Shown here one piece after another: positions 1 to 8,442 of a stretch of DNA of 40,430 nt. Source of the stretch: Deltaproteobacteria bacterium. GTDB lineage: Bacteria; Desulfobacterota; Binatia; UBA9968. Both the position numbers and the translations under genes were made by a program. The notes beneath the pieces are model-generated. The model was not told the origin of the DNA. It saw nothing but the letters and a program-made list of their open reading frames with translations, and did not search any database. The stretch covers positions 1-40,430 of the forward strand of contig JACQUW010000068.1 in assembly GCA_016210115.1 (NCBI GenBank). Reading direction: 5' to 3'. Every line of letters starts with the position of its first letter. Within the stretch, counting starts at the first letter, position 1.

Positions 1-2256
1 ATCAAGAACCGGCTTCAGCTTCGCGGCTGTCCTATGGCCTGGGTGTTTCACAAGCTCATTGAGACTCCGGATCGGATTCTTTATCCGCTGAAGCGGGTTG
101 AGGGAAGCCGGAGGATGGAAGGGAAATACGAGCGGATCTCCTGGGATGAGGCGCTGAGTCTGGTGGCGCAAAAGATGGAGGAAACGGTCGACAAACATGG
201 CCCTTATTCCATCACCACGGCCTATCAACCGAGTCCCCATCTGGAACGTCTCTTCGCGCTTTGGGGCGCGGGCATTGAGGGGTGGGGCTGGTGCTCCAAG
301 GACCCGGGCCGGCTCACTTCGCATTTGATGGGAGGGGTTCCAGGATGGTCATACAATGAGACCTCGAACGATACCGCTGATGTTTTGATGAACAGCAAAC
401 TGATCGTTCTCTGGGGATTTGAGCCTACCATCAACCATTTCGGTCCGGGTCACCAGGTGGCCTATTACTTGAAAATGGCTCGAGAGCGGGGGACGCCGGT
501 GATCTGCATCGAGCCCAGATATACGGTTGCAGCCGAGGTGCTGGCTGATCAGTGGATCCCAATCAAACCCGGCACGGACACGGCCATGATGCTGGCGATA
601 GGGTTTTTGCTTATAACTGAAAATCTCTACGACCGGGAATATGTTGAAAAGTACCTCGATCCCCGCGGCTTTCAAGAGTGGAAGAGTTATCTCTTAGGAG
701 AGACAGACGGTTCAGCGAAGACTCCGGAATGGGCGGAGAAGATTTGCGGCGTTCCCGCGGAGACGATTCGCGGATTCACCCACCTCTACGGCCGAACGAA
801 ACCCACCTGGCTCTGGTTGGGCTGGGGCCCGCCGCGCAAGAGCCGCGGAGAAAACGCGGTGCGAGCCGCGGTGGCTCTGCAGGCGATCACGGGCAACTGG
901 GGCGTTGCCGGAGGCTCTATCCCCATCGACATGGGCACTCGCATAAAACCGGCGAGGATGCTGCCTTACGGCGAGATTCCCAAGGTCAGAGTCCCAAAGA
1001 TGTACCGCAGTCATCAATGGGCGCAGATGGTGCTGCTCAAAGAAAAAGTCGATTCCGGCGAGCTGAGCCCGGAGGAGTATAAAGCGATCATCGGCTGGCG
1101 CGCTCCGAATGACCTGCCCCTTCCCACTCCCAAGATCCTGATGGGGGGCGGGACCTGGCTGCATAATACGCGGACGGTGATCAACGCCGCGGACTCAACC
1201 AACGATCACCTCAAAGCAGCGGAGAAAATGGATTTCATCGTATGGGTGCACAGCCATATGAGCCCGGCTTTGTGGATTTCAGACGTCATTCTGCCGGTGG
1301 CCGATCAATGCCTGGAGGACCGGCGCATCTGGGGCGGCGGGACACCGGGATATGGTGGCTTCGTCAATATCACTTACGTGCCGGGAGCGGTGGAGCCCCC
1401 CGGCGAAGCGAAGCCCGCTCACTGGATTTACACCGAGCTCGCGCGCAGGCTCGGTATCGGCGAGATCTATAATACTTTCTGCGAAGAGGGCGGCGACTGG
1501 TGGGAAGGGTGGGAAAAATATCTCCGCTATGAGTTTGGCCGCATGGTGGAGGAACTACAGTCGCAAGGGGCCAAAACGCCTGCGTGGGAGGATTTCAAAA
1601 AAGATGGCCTTATCAACGTGCAGGAGCTGAACGATGAGCCGTTCCACGCTTATCGATCCTTCATCGAACAGGAAAAACCGCTTCTTACGAAGTCAGGTAA
1701 GATAGAGCTCTACAGCTACGTTATCGGCGATGAGGCGCAACGGGGAAAGTTTCACGTGGACGATTATGGTCGAATCTACGACAATCTGCCCAACGATTGG
1801 CGCGACTTGCCGCCTATTCCCTCATACCAGCCCATGTACCGAGGTATGGATCATCCGGATGTGAAGCGCTTTCCGCTATTCCTCCTTAGCGCTTACCCGC
1901 GTTATCGGAACCATACTACGTTTTGGAACGTCCCATGGCTTCGGGGCGACGCCTACCGGCACGCGGTCTGGATGAATCCGGCAGACGCGCAAACAAGAGG
2001 GGTAAGAGATGGAGATCTGGTCCGGATCTTTAACGATAAGGGCGTGGGAATTATACCGGCCTATGTCACCTCGCGGATTATGCCGGGGATCATCGTCATC
2101 CACCACGGCGGAAATTACGAGCCGGACAAAGAAGGCGTTGACTGGGGCTGCACGCCTAACATTTTCTTTACGGATCTAGAAAGCCCGGTGACGGCTCCCC
2201 ATGTCAGCAATCTGGTGCAAATTGAGAAGTTCAACGGCACCGTTCCGAAAGCGTGA
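1..2256 (+). CDS. Molybdopterin oxidoreductase, DmsA-like catalytic subunit (5' truncated)
   Basis: Catalytic subunit of the DMSO-reductase superfamily, which binds bis-MGD molybdenum and reduces or oxidises small substrates in respiration. The frame is open from base 1, and the 11 codons before the first ATG (position 34) read as typical family sequence (LQLRGCPMAW...), so the true start and the usual N-terminal Fe-S motif lie outside the window. Visible landmarks are the N-terminal ISWDEAL, the cofactor-binding stretch around VLWGFEP, VICIEPR and KPGTDTAMMLAIG, LQAITGNWGVAGG, DVILPVAD in the middle, and a C-terminal MGD-binding domain with HTTFWNVPWL, NPADAQTRGVRDGDLVRIFND and RIMPGI. The C-terminal part most resembles DmsA/YnfE-type anaerobic reductases. 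The substrate cannot be told. No iron-sulphur or membrane-anchor subunit follows; trmO comes 21 bp later. The MobB fusion at 12733 may serve this cofactor. Confidence 0.88.
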   Translation: MKNRLQLRGCPMAWVFHKLIETPDRILYPLKRVEGSRRMEGKYERISWDEALSLVAQKMEETVDKHGPYSITTAYQPSPHLERLFALWGAGIEGWGWCSKDPGRLTSHLMGGVPGWSYNETSNDTADVLMNSKLIVLWGFEPTINHFGPGHQVAYYLKMARERGTPVICIEPRYTVAAEVLADQWIPIKPGTDTAMMLAIGFLLITENLYDREYVEKYLDPRGFQEWKSYLLGETDGSAKTPEWAEKICGVPAETIRGFTHLYGRTKPTWLWLGWGPPRKSRGENAVRAAVALQAITGNWGVAGGSIPIDMGTRIKPARMLPYGEIPKVRVPKMYRSHQWAQMVLLKEKVDSGELSPEEYKAIIGWRAPNDLPLPTPKILMGGGTWLHNTRTVINAADSTNDHLKAAEKMDFIVWVHSHMSPALWISDVILPVADQCLEDRRIWGGGTPGYGGFVNITYVPGAVEPPGEAKPAHWIYTELARRLGIGEIYNTFCEEGGDWWEGWEKYLRYEFGRMVEELQSQGAKTPAWEDFKKDGLINVQELNDEPFHAYRSFIEQEKPLLTKSGKIELYSYVIGDEAQRGKFHVDDYGRIYDNLPNDWRDLPPIPSYQPMYRGMDHPDVKRFPLFLLSAYPRYRNHTTFWNVPWLRGDAYRHAVWMNPADAQTRGVRDGDLVRIFNDKGVGIIPAYVTSRIMPGIIVIHHGGNYEPDKEGVDWGCTPNIFFTDLESPVTAPHVSNLVQIEKFNGTVPKA

Positions 2257-2277
2257 AGGAGAAGAAGCGAGAGACAA

Positions 2278-2727
2278 GTGAACTGCGAACCCATCGGCAT
2301 AGTTAGATCACCGGTTATTGAACCGGTTGATGAGAACTGGGGAAACGTTGTTTCAGAGATCCATCTCAAAACTTCCCTCGCTACAGGTTTGCGAGGTATC
2401 GATCAATTCTCTCACGTGGTCGTTATTTTTTTTATGCATCAGTCAACCTTTGATTTAGCGACGGATCTCGTTCGCCGGCCTCGTGGCCGGCCGGATATGC
2501 CTCTGGTCGGTGCTTTTGCCCAAAGAGCGAAGCATCGGCCTAATCCCATCGGCGTAACAGCGGTTCGGCTCATTAGCGTTCAGGATAATGTTTTGATAGT
2601 GAAAGGCCTTGACGCGATAGACGGCACTCCCGTTTTGGATGTTAAACCCTTTGTGCCTGCACACGATACCCCGCATGAGGCCGTTAACCCGGATTGGATG
2701 GACAGACTTATGGAAGGTTATTTCTAG
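2278..2727 (+). CDS. trmO: tRNA (N6-threonylcarbamoyladenosine(37)-N6)-methyltransferase TrmO
   Basis: TrmO (TsaA/YaeB family) methylates N6 of t6A37 in certain tRNAs using S-adenosylmethionine. The 149-residue product is just the single beta-barrel TsaA domain, shorter than enterobacterial TrmO, which has an extra C-terminal domain. Seen in sequence: an N-terminal PIGIVRSP, the family core GRPDMPLVGAFAQRAKHRPN followed at once by PIGVTAV, and LDVKPFVPAHD near the end, all conserved in this family. The start is GTG preceded by a purine-rich GAGAGACAA; the gene is 21 bp after the molybdoenzyme stop, so the two may be co-transcribed although their functions look unrelated. A long inverted repeat starts immediately at the stop codon. 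Confidence 0.9.
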   Translation: MNCEPIGIVRSPVIEPVDENWGNVVSEIHLKTSLATGLRGIDQFSHVVVIFFMHQSTFDLATDLVRRPRGRPDMPLVGAFAQRAKHRPNPIGVTAVRLISVQDNVLIVKGLDAIDGTPVLDVKPFVPAHDTPHEAVNPDWMDRLMEGYF

Positions 2728-2799
2728 GCTCGCCCCTCAGGCTACTATGTCCCGTAGCCTTTCCTCAGTCCGTGCGCAGCTCGGGCTAGGGGCGAGCCT
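2726..2799. repeat. Nested inverted repeat between convergent genes
   Basis: A perfect 12-bp inverted repeat (2726-2737 and 2788-2799, AGGCTCGCCCCT / AGGGGCGAGCCT) encloses a second perfect 7-bp one (2739-2745 and 2754-2760, AGGCTAC / GTAGCCT). It lies between the convergent ends of trmO and the adenylate-forming gene. No T-run follows on either side, so it is not a classical intrinsic terminator; it could be a bidirectional terminator-like structure or a small REP/MITE-type palindrome. Confidence 0.6.
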
Positions 2800-2867
2800 C
2801 ACCAGTTAAGAAAAGTAAGAAGTGACTGCCAGTGGCAGAGCGTTGATAGCATTTTTCGGGACGACGG

Positions 2868-4118
2868 TCAATCTTCCACCCGCGACATGAGATAAAAAAG
2901 CCCATTGGGATCCATCGTGGCGACGATCCAACTGCGTAGCCATCCCCCCTTCACGTGCTTCTCCTGCTCTTCCTGCGTTTCATACCCGATGGCGGTCATC
3001 GGCGACTTCACACCGATCTCGGCATACTCGATCGTTTCCCAGGGCACCTCAAGGGGATTACCGTCGGCCGGGTTTAACGGCCATACATCCACATTGGTCA
3101 GCGGAATTCCCACGGCAGCATCGAGGTACCAGGTAGGATGCGAGGACAGGACCGGTCCGGCCTCAGCGGAACCGTAAGTCAGCAAAGCCGGCTTTTGCAG
3201 AAGGTTTCTCAACCTGCGGCGCCCGATCGCAGTGAATGGGCCGTTCACCGACACAAACAGGCCGCGAAGACTTTCACGAAAAGCCTGGACCACGGATCGG
3301 CACTCGGAGCCATAGAGTTTTCTCGCTTCAAGCCGCGGCAGGATAGTATAGATAGGCCGATGACTCCGGACCGCCTCTGCCAACCTATCAGGCTCGCTCA
3401 GATCTGCCATCAAGCAGCTCCCTCCTCTGAAAAGCACGGGTAAAAGGGAATAGAGGCCTTCCCACGTGCCTAGCGGTTCGATCGCAAGCATTCGGTCCTC
3501 AGCCGTCAAAGGGAGAAAGCTGCTCCACGAGACAGCGCCAGCCAGGAGCGACTTGTGGCTATGGTAGACGAAGCTTCCGTTATCCATCACAAGAGCAATG
3601 GCAGGCGCTTGGAGGTCCTGTCTACCTTTTGGGCCTGATACACCTGTTCCCTTTCCCTGGAGGTCTTGAAACTCGATTATCTTCGCGGTGCCAGGCGACG
3701 CCATGGCGCTCTTCAAATCCGGATCATCCGTAATCAAGAACTCAGCATTGAACCGGCTGATCTGCGCGGCGCGCTCCGAAGCGCTCACAGAGGGCTTGGT
3801 GATGAACAGAGACCAGCGCGCCCTCAGCGCGCCGAAGATAAGCTTCACAAGTTGGAGAGGGTCCCGCACGGCAATCCCCAGACGCGCGCTCTTTCCTTCG
3901 GTATAGGAAAGCAGCGCCTTCATGATCAGCTCCATCTCCACTGCCAATTGCTTATAAGTAAGGACGGCGTCGTATCCGATCAGAGCCGGCTCATCGCCGC
4001 GCCTTTTGCTCGCTCTTGTCACCAGCCCCTCATCCAGAGATATCCCTGGAGTGGCAAGATAACGATAGACGTTCTCAGGCCAGTAGCCGGCCGTCAAGCC
4101 GACGGCTCCCTTAGACAC
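2868..4118 (-). CDS. AMP-binding (adenylate-forming) family protein, probably degenerate
   Basis: A 416-residue member of the acyl-adenylate (ANL) superfamily, last gene of a three-gene set. It has the N-terminal GDEPALIGYDAVLTYKQL typical of AMP ligases, a TYGSAEAG substrate/nucleotide motif and a C-terminal GGWLRSW...DPNGLFYLMSRVED that matches the A8 region (GWF.TGD.A..D..G) but with the key Asp replaced. The Ser/Thr/Gly-rich phosphate loop (normally SGTTGxPK) is replaced by DNGSFVYHSH, and the protein stops just after A8, so the small C-terminal domain with the catalytic Lys is absent. Catalysis is therefore doubtful. It starts with GTG and overlaps the upstream gene by 8 bp, so the two are translationally coupled. 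Substrate unknown. Confidence 0.72.
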   Translation of the reverse strand: MSKGAVGLTAGYWPENVYRYLATPGISLDEGLVTRASKRRGDEPALIGYDAVLTYKQLAVEMELIMKALLSYTEGKSARLGIAVRDPLQLVKLIFGALRARWSLFITKPSVSASERAAQISRFNAEFLITDDPDLKSAMASPGTAKIIEFQDLQGKGTGVSGPKGRQDLQAPAIALVMDNGSFVYHSHKSLLAGAVSWSSFLPLTAEDRMLAIEPLGTWEGLYSLLPVLFRGGSCLMADLSEPDRLAEAVRSHRPIYTILPRLEARKLYGSECRSVVQAFRESLRGLFVSVNGPFTAIGRRRLRNLLQKPALLTYGSAEAGPVLSSHPTWYLDAAVGIPLTNVDVWPLNPADGNPLEVPWETIEYAEIGVKSPMTAIGYETQEEQEKHVKGGWLRSWIVATMDPNGLFYLMSRVED

Positions 4119-5436
4119 GTGCCACCTCCCAGTCTCTCTCCTCGATTACCGCAACTCCTTTCCAGCGCTCCGGCAGGTGCTGGGTCCATTTGAGATTGGA
4201 TTCGATACCGAGCCTTTCGCTCAGCAAGCTCATCAATCGCGCTTCGACCTGCTGAAGCTCTTCGACCGGAGGTCTTTGGATCACCATCGACAGACTCGCC
4301 ATTTCGTTGCGCGCGCGAATGACAGCGAAAGGAAAGCCTCTAAGCTCCGCCACCTCATCCAGGCACAGGCGAACGTCGTATGGAACGATCTCCTTTCCCG
4401 CCACTTGGACCGTGTTCGCTCGCCGATCGTAAATCTCCAGCAACGGCCAGGTACGGCCACACTCGCACCGGCCGGGTAACATCTCTCCTATGTCTTCGCT
4501 GTCATACCGGATGTAAACTGAGCCTTCGGGAATCAGTGAAGTCAAAACCACTGAACCGCGAGTTCCCGCAGGGGCAGGGGCTCCACTTTTGGGGTCGATG
4601 ATCTCTACATAGCAGCAGTCCATAAACACGTGATGGCCACGGTGATAGGAACATTCCATGGCCGTCAGCCCCTCAGGATTCCCCAGGCCTTCAAAGATGT
4701 CGCGGACCCGAATTTCCTCCCTGAGATGCCTTCTTGACGTGGGCGTCATGGGCGCGCCGACAACGAGCAAGTATTCAACGCTGCTGAACGCTTCGCGCGG
4801 GCTTACTTCGGCTCTTCGGCATTCGGCCAGGAGCGCATACAGCATGGGCAAGAAGATGGAGACGAATGCCGGTCTTATGTCCTTCAGCGCAGCCAAAAAA
4901 TTGACCGAAAACCTGGGCAGGAATGTCCCCCAGGGTATCACGCAGGTTACGCCCAGCCGCTCCACGACCCGCGTCTCCTGAACCGCCAGACTGTGCCAGG
5001 CAGGAGCCGCCATGAGCATGCGCATCCCTGAGCGCAGACCAGCCCACCGGTAGGCGCGGGCGAGCGAGTCGCCGCGCAGGGAGCGCCATTTCCGCGGCAG
5101 GTAGAGAAAAGCGGTTCCCAACGTGCCGGATGTCATGCAAAGCACTGCCGGCTCCGAAGGGTCCAAAGCCTCCATCCCCGTGGCAAAACTTTCTTTTTCG
5201 CTGATCTCTCGCAGCACGTCACCCTTGTTAAACGTTGGCAGTTTGGAAAAATCTTCGAGATTCGCCACGGATTCGGGGTCTACATTCGCTGCGCCGAAAC
5301 GCCGGCTGTAGAAGGGGAGGTTCTCTTGGGCATGCCGCAATACCCGTTTGATCCGCCGAAACTGGTACCTCTTTAGCCGCTCTTCCGGCCAGGTTTCCTG
5401 TTCGTCCGGATAGATTCGTTCCGACCTCTTTTTCAT
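4111..5436 (-). CDS. Phenylacetate-CoA ligase (PaaK)-like adenylate-forming enzyme
   Basis: A 441-residue protein of the PaaK/LuxE branch of adenylate-forming enzymes, which activate carboxylates as acyl-AMP, usually for transfer to CoA. Visible: an N-terminal RLKRYQFRRIKRVLRHAQENLPFY as in PaaK, phosphate loop MTSGTLG (residues 101-107), FEGLGNPEGLTAME (~248-261), VYIRYDSEDIGEMLPGRCECGR (split near 307-327: adenosine-ribose Asp and the CxCGR motif) and a C-terminal domain to the end. This is the only member of the trio with all main motifs. The frame is open further upstream to 5529, but the ATG at 5436 overlaps the upstream stop as ATGA and begins the family-like sequence, so I prefer it. 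The natural acid is not predictable. Confidence 0.8.
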   Translation of the reverse strand: MKKRSERIYPDEQETWPEERLKRYQFRRIKRVLRHAQENLPFYSRRFGAANVDPESVANLEDFSKLPTFNKGDVLREISEKESFATGMEALDPSEPAVLCMTSGTLGTAFLYLPRKWRSLRGDSLARAYRWAGLRSGMRMLMAAPAWHSLAVQETRVVERLGVTCVIPWGTFLPRFSVNFLAALKDIRPAFVSIFLPMLYALLAECRRAEVSPREAFSSVEYLLVVGAPMTPTSRRHLREEIRVRDIFEGLGNPEGLTAMECSYHRGHHVFMDCCYVEIIDPKSGAPAPAGTRGSVVLTSLIPEGSVYIRYDSEDIGEMLPGRCECGRTWPLLEIYDRRANTVQVAGKEIVPYDVRLCLDEVAELRGFPFAVIRARNEMASLSMVIQRPPVEELQQVEARLMSLLSERLGIESNLKWTQHLPERWKGVAVIEERDWEVARV

Positions 5437-6377
5437 GCGGCGATTCTTAAGTCTCCCGGGCTTCTCGGGCAGCCGCGGCCGGCCAGAGAAGCTCTGATCT
5501 GGCTCAAGTAACGGACCGTCGGACAGCATCTGGCGAACCAGTTGGTGATCACAAGGTAGAGGTTGCCGGGGTCTCGATGATCATCTTCTACAGTCTCTAC
5601 CCCGTACAGATCCTCCCAACTGTGGAGCAGATGGCATTCCGGACATTCGGTCGCGAGAAACATGGCCACATCGACCCGCAGAAGACGGTAAATTGGCAGG
5701 CCAAGTCTCCGCTCGAACCTTTGCTGATCAGCCCGAGATAAAAGGCATTCATTGTCTGATACCACCAAGGCTTCGGTGAACCGAGACAGCCTTCGCAGTC
5801 GAGTTTCTATCTCCACGGCGAGCGGCTCGAGGCAATCGGCCCTGACAAATAGAAGACGGGGTCGGACGAATTTCAGGATTTCAACAGCCCTCTGGCTCAT
5901 GCTCGCGATGCCGTCATTACAAACCGTCCAGCAGCCCAACCCTTCGGCCGCTCCTCGCTTCAGGTACGGAGTAAAAGCAGAGGAAGCGAGGTAAGACAGA
6001 GGACTCGTGCCGTAGTCGAAGATCGCCGCCACGTCCCCCTTTTGTAAACCCAGCAAAGACCAGCAGCGACGAAGAGCTTCGGCGTAACTCTGTAAAGCTC
6101 TCCGGTCCAGGGGCAAATAGAGGGATGGCGCCGTATCATAATCGAGTTGGAATAGAATCAACGGAGTTCCGGGTCCGCACCACCTTGAGCCATAAGGGTC
6201 GTGGCTTTCGGCCACCTCACCCACAAACTCTTCCAGTCTGGTCAGAGGAAGCTTCCGCCAGAAATCCGCTGGTTCAGCGTTCTTCCCCGTTTTTAGGCCA
6301 GCGAACTTTTTCCGAAAAAAAGCTGACCGCGAGGCGTGCTTCATCAACCGACGGATATGCCGCAGATCGAGGTTCAA
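5433..6377 (-). CDS. Truncated PaaK-like protein, probably non-catalytic
   Basis: A 314-residue protein, first of the trio. Its N-terminus (DLRHIRRLMKHASRSAFFRKKF) has the PaaK pattern, and the spacing of later hydrophobic blocks (YLPLDRRALQSYAEALRRCW, KGDVAAIFDYGTSPL, RPRLLFVRADCLEPL, LGLPIYRLLRVDVAMFLATEC) follows the PaaK large domain. The phosphate loop is not recognisable: the equivalent stretch reads ILFQLDYDTAPSLYLP. The C-terminal subdomain is missing. The only start in the frame is TTG at 6377, with an in-frame stop not far upstream and only a weak ribosome site. The stop overlaps the next ATG (ATGA), indicating coupled synthesis and probably a complex with the next protein. Assignment to the family is by resemblance and is moderately sure. 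Confidence 0.6.
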   Translation of the reverse strand: MNLDLRHIRRLMKHASRSAFFRKKFAGLKTGKNAEPADFWRKLPLTRLEEFVGEVAESHDPYGSRWCGPGTPLILFQLDYDTAPSLYLPLDRRALQSYAEALRRCWSLLGLQKGDVAAIFDYGTSPLSYLASSAFTPYLKRGAAEGLGCWTVCNDGIASMSQRAVEILKFVRPRLLFVRADCLEPLAVEIETRLRRLSRFTEALVVSDNECLLSRADQQRFERRLGLPIYRLLRVDVAMFLATECPECHLLHSWEDLYGVETVEDDHRDPGNLYLVITNWFARCCPTVRYLSQIRASLAGRGCPRSPGDLRIAA

Positions 6378-6478
6378 AAGAGCCTGCCGCGCACTGCAGT
6401 AGCGCCGCCGTTAGTAGCGAGAGTTGACCTGCCGCTGCAGTAACAGTTCAAGACTTTTTTCCTTTCGGGCACTCGATG

Positions 6479-7015
6479 TCAAAACAGTCCACCATGGGCG
6501 ATAGCGGCGCCGGCGATAAGAGCCAGCGTGGACGTGATGACGTTAGACAGTTGCAGTCGATCGAGCCAGGTGGATGCCGTCATTTGAGTCGCCCTTCTCT
6601 TTTCAACGTCCGCGAGAGTGGGATTGGCACTGATCGTGAGCTTCTTCATCAATTTGGGCCGGAGCACGAAAGTCATTGCGGTTGAACTCACAACGGTAAA
6701 AAACCAGAAGAGGATCATTATCGCCAGCGATCGCCCCGGACCATGAGCAAATAGACCCAGAGTAAAAATGAAGCCCAGCCGTCCCGTATAATAAAGGCGC
6801 AGCAGCCCACTCAAAAAAAGGAGGACCAATGCAGTCCATCCGGTATACGTAAATAGATTGCCGACTCTTTGCGCCACAACGACTGCATGAGCTGGCGGAA
6901 TGAGACGAAGGGCCGGCCGGAGTAGAAAGTAGCTGAAAATTACCGACCCAACAAGGATGGCAGCCGCAAGATCGTGGACGATCCTAAGAATGAACAGTAG
7001 TGTTAGAAGCGTCAA
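6479..7015 (-). CDS. Small integral membrane protein, CopD-like
   Basis: A 178-residue protein with about four membrane segments: residues ~2-30 (LLTLLFILRIVHDLAAAILVG), ~55-72, ~88-120 and ~155-175. The N-terminal H in the first helix and the general layout resemble CopD/DUF2269-type membrane proteins found near respiratory genes, but I do not see a motif that proves a function. It starts with TTG at 7015; an in-frame stop seven codons upstream leaves no other start. It stands alone, 101 bp after (transcriptionally downstream of nothing obvious) and divergent from the CBS gene. A role in metal or haem handling would be a guess. Confidence 0.6.
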   Translation of the reverse strand: MTLLTLLFILRIVHDLAAAILVGSVIFSYFLLRPALRLIPPAHAVVVAQRVGNLFTYTGWTALVLLFLSGLLRLYYTGRLGFIFTLGLFAHGPGRSLAIMILFWFFTVVSSTAMTFVLRPKLMKKLTISANPTLADVEKRRATQMTASTWLDRLQLSNVITSTLALIAGAAIAHGGLF

Positions 7016-7328
7016 ATCGGATCCAAACCCAACTCAGGTTAGACGACCCCACCTCCTCACCCCAGCACTTAAACGTCAGGAAGGTTCTCCAGGGCGGCGG
7101 CTCGGAGCACGTTTTCATTAGGCCTACCATGTAGCCGGTTTGTTTTCGCCAGTCAAGGCAAAGATGGTCCGGAGCTTCACGACGTCACGCCAAAGGCCGT
7201 TTAGACGGCGAGGCAAGTCGATTTGAACGTCGCCCGAAGCGCAAGACCTTGTGGACTTTTCTCCTGCGGTAGATAATGAGGCCCTGAATAAACGGCTGTT
7301 CAGGGGAGCCGGCCGGGAGGAGAACCGA
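7016..7328. other. Divergent intergenic region, no gene seen
   Basis: This 313-bp stretch separates the divergently read membrane protein and CBS-domain gene and should hold both promoters. I find no convincing -35/-10 pair, no repeat and no plausible small gene. The open frame of the CBS gene extends back to 7251, but that part is unlikely to be translated. Confidence 0.4.
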
Positions 7329-7748
7329 ATGGCGTCGAACACGCAAGTCACAGTCAGTCAAATCATGGTAAGAGACCCGGTAACGTTGGAATGCGATGAC
7401 ATCCTCGATGTTGCCGATGATATTATGGCGCTCGGCCGGATACGCCATCTCCCGGTTCTCCAGGGAGAGCGGGTCGTAGGAGTCATTAGCCAGCGCGACC
7501 TTTTTCACTCTGCTCTCGTAAAGACCCTAGGGTTTAAACACCGGGAACAGAAAGACCTGATGAGAACCATTCGGGTGAGAGAAGTCATGAGCCAGCCCGT
7601 AATCACGATTGCACCTGACGCGCCGGTGAAAGAGGCGGCGCTTCTGATGATGGAAAAAAAAATCGGCTGCCTGCCGGTCGTGGAGAAAGAGAGGTTTATT
7701 GGGGTCGTTACAGAAACGGATATCCTTCGCTATGTGGTTGAGCACTAG
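7329..7748 (+). CDS. CBS-domain pair protein
   Basis: A 139-residue protein made of two CBS motifs in tandem (residues ~8-60 and ~78-136), a module that binds adenine nucleotides or SAM and acts as an energy or redox sensor. Both repeats show the usual pattern: TVSQIMVRDPVTLECDD...IRHLPVLQGERVVGVISQRDL, then VREVMSQPVITIAPDAPVKEAA followed by GCLPVVEKERFIGVVTETDIL. The ATG at 7329 is chosen over an upstream start at 7251 because GGGAGGAGA (7315-7323) lies at the right distance and family homology begins there. It lies 230 bp ahead of the cytochrome operon on the same strand; stand-alone CBS pairs are common near respiratory genes, but no target can be named. Confidence 0.88.
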   Translation: MASNTQVTVSQIMVRDPVTLECDDILDVADDIMALGRIRHLPVLQGERVVGVISQRDLFHSALVKTLGFKHREQKDLMRTIRVREVMSQPVITIAPDAPVKEAALLMMEKKIGCLPVVEKERFIGVVTETDILRYVVEH

Positions 7749-7978
7749 CCCTGCCCTCAGGTGAGCCTTTCCGTTCCAGTAGAGAGTATCTCACGCCAAC
7801 GTCGTGCATAAATCCGCGATTCTTCGGCTAAACCGGCGGAAATGCATTGGCCCAGTCTAAAGCCGGTCTGGATCGGGCAGCCGGCCCCATCCCGCTGGAG
7901 TGGAAACCTATCGACACGCTGTGATATGGAAATTGCGGAAAACCTTTCTTTTAGCATGCGCAGACACAGGAGATAGCA

Positions 7979-8431
7979 GTGAGAAAGATGTCACGGCAAG
8001 AGTTTCTTACGTGGTTAGCCTGGGGAAGCGTCGGGGCACAAGGGGCTTTGATGGGTCTTGGCTCCTTCAAGTTTCTCGTTCCGAACTTGACCTTCGGGCC
8101 CCCGACAACGTTCGAGATCGGCAAACCAGAAGAATTTCCTCCTGGAAGCCAAACCTTCCTGCGCGACAACCGGTTGTTTATCGTTTCCACTGGAAAGGGA
8201 ATCATAGCCATGTCAGCGGTGTGCACGCACCTGGGATGCACCGTCGGTCGGGTTGAGTGGGGCTATCAGTGTCCCTGCCATGGCAGTAAATTCGATTCCG
8301 ATGGCCGTGTTCTGGCGGGTCCGGCGCCGGAGCCTCTCTCGTGGTTCAAGATCTTTCAACGCCCTGACAGGTATCTTGTTGTGGATAGCTGGCGTTCAGT
8401 TCCGAGAGGAACTTTCTTCAAAGCGATTTAG
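7979..8431 (+). CDS. Rieske 2Fe-2S protein of a bc-type quinol oxidoreductase
   Basis: Rieske iron-sulphur subunit, which takes an electron from quinol at the positive side of the membrane and passes it to cytochrome c. It is 150 residues, with one N-terminal membrane anchor (~11-35) and a C-terminal cluster-binding domain. The ligand boxes are CTHLGC (82-87) and CPCHGS (98-103). It lacks a twin-arginine pair; the N-terminus has SRQEFL, a single-Arg variant of the usual SRRxFL export motif. The GTG at 7979 is preceded by AGGAG (7968-7972) at good spacing; ATG at 7988 is an alternative. It is first in an operon with cytochrome b and two cytochromes c. Confidence 0.93.
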   Translation: MRKMSRQEFLTWLAWGSVGAQGALMGLGSFKFLVPNLTFGPPTTFEIGKPEEFPPGSQTFLRDNRLFIVSTGKGIIAMSAVCTHLGCTVGRVEWGYQCPCHGSKFDSDGRVLAGPAPEPLSWFKIFQRPDRYLVVDSWRSVPRGTFFKAI

Positions 8432-8442
8432 GCGCATTAGCC

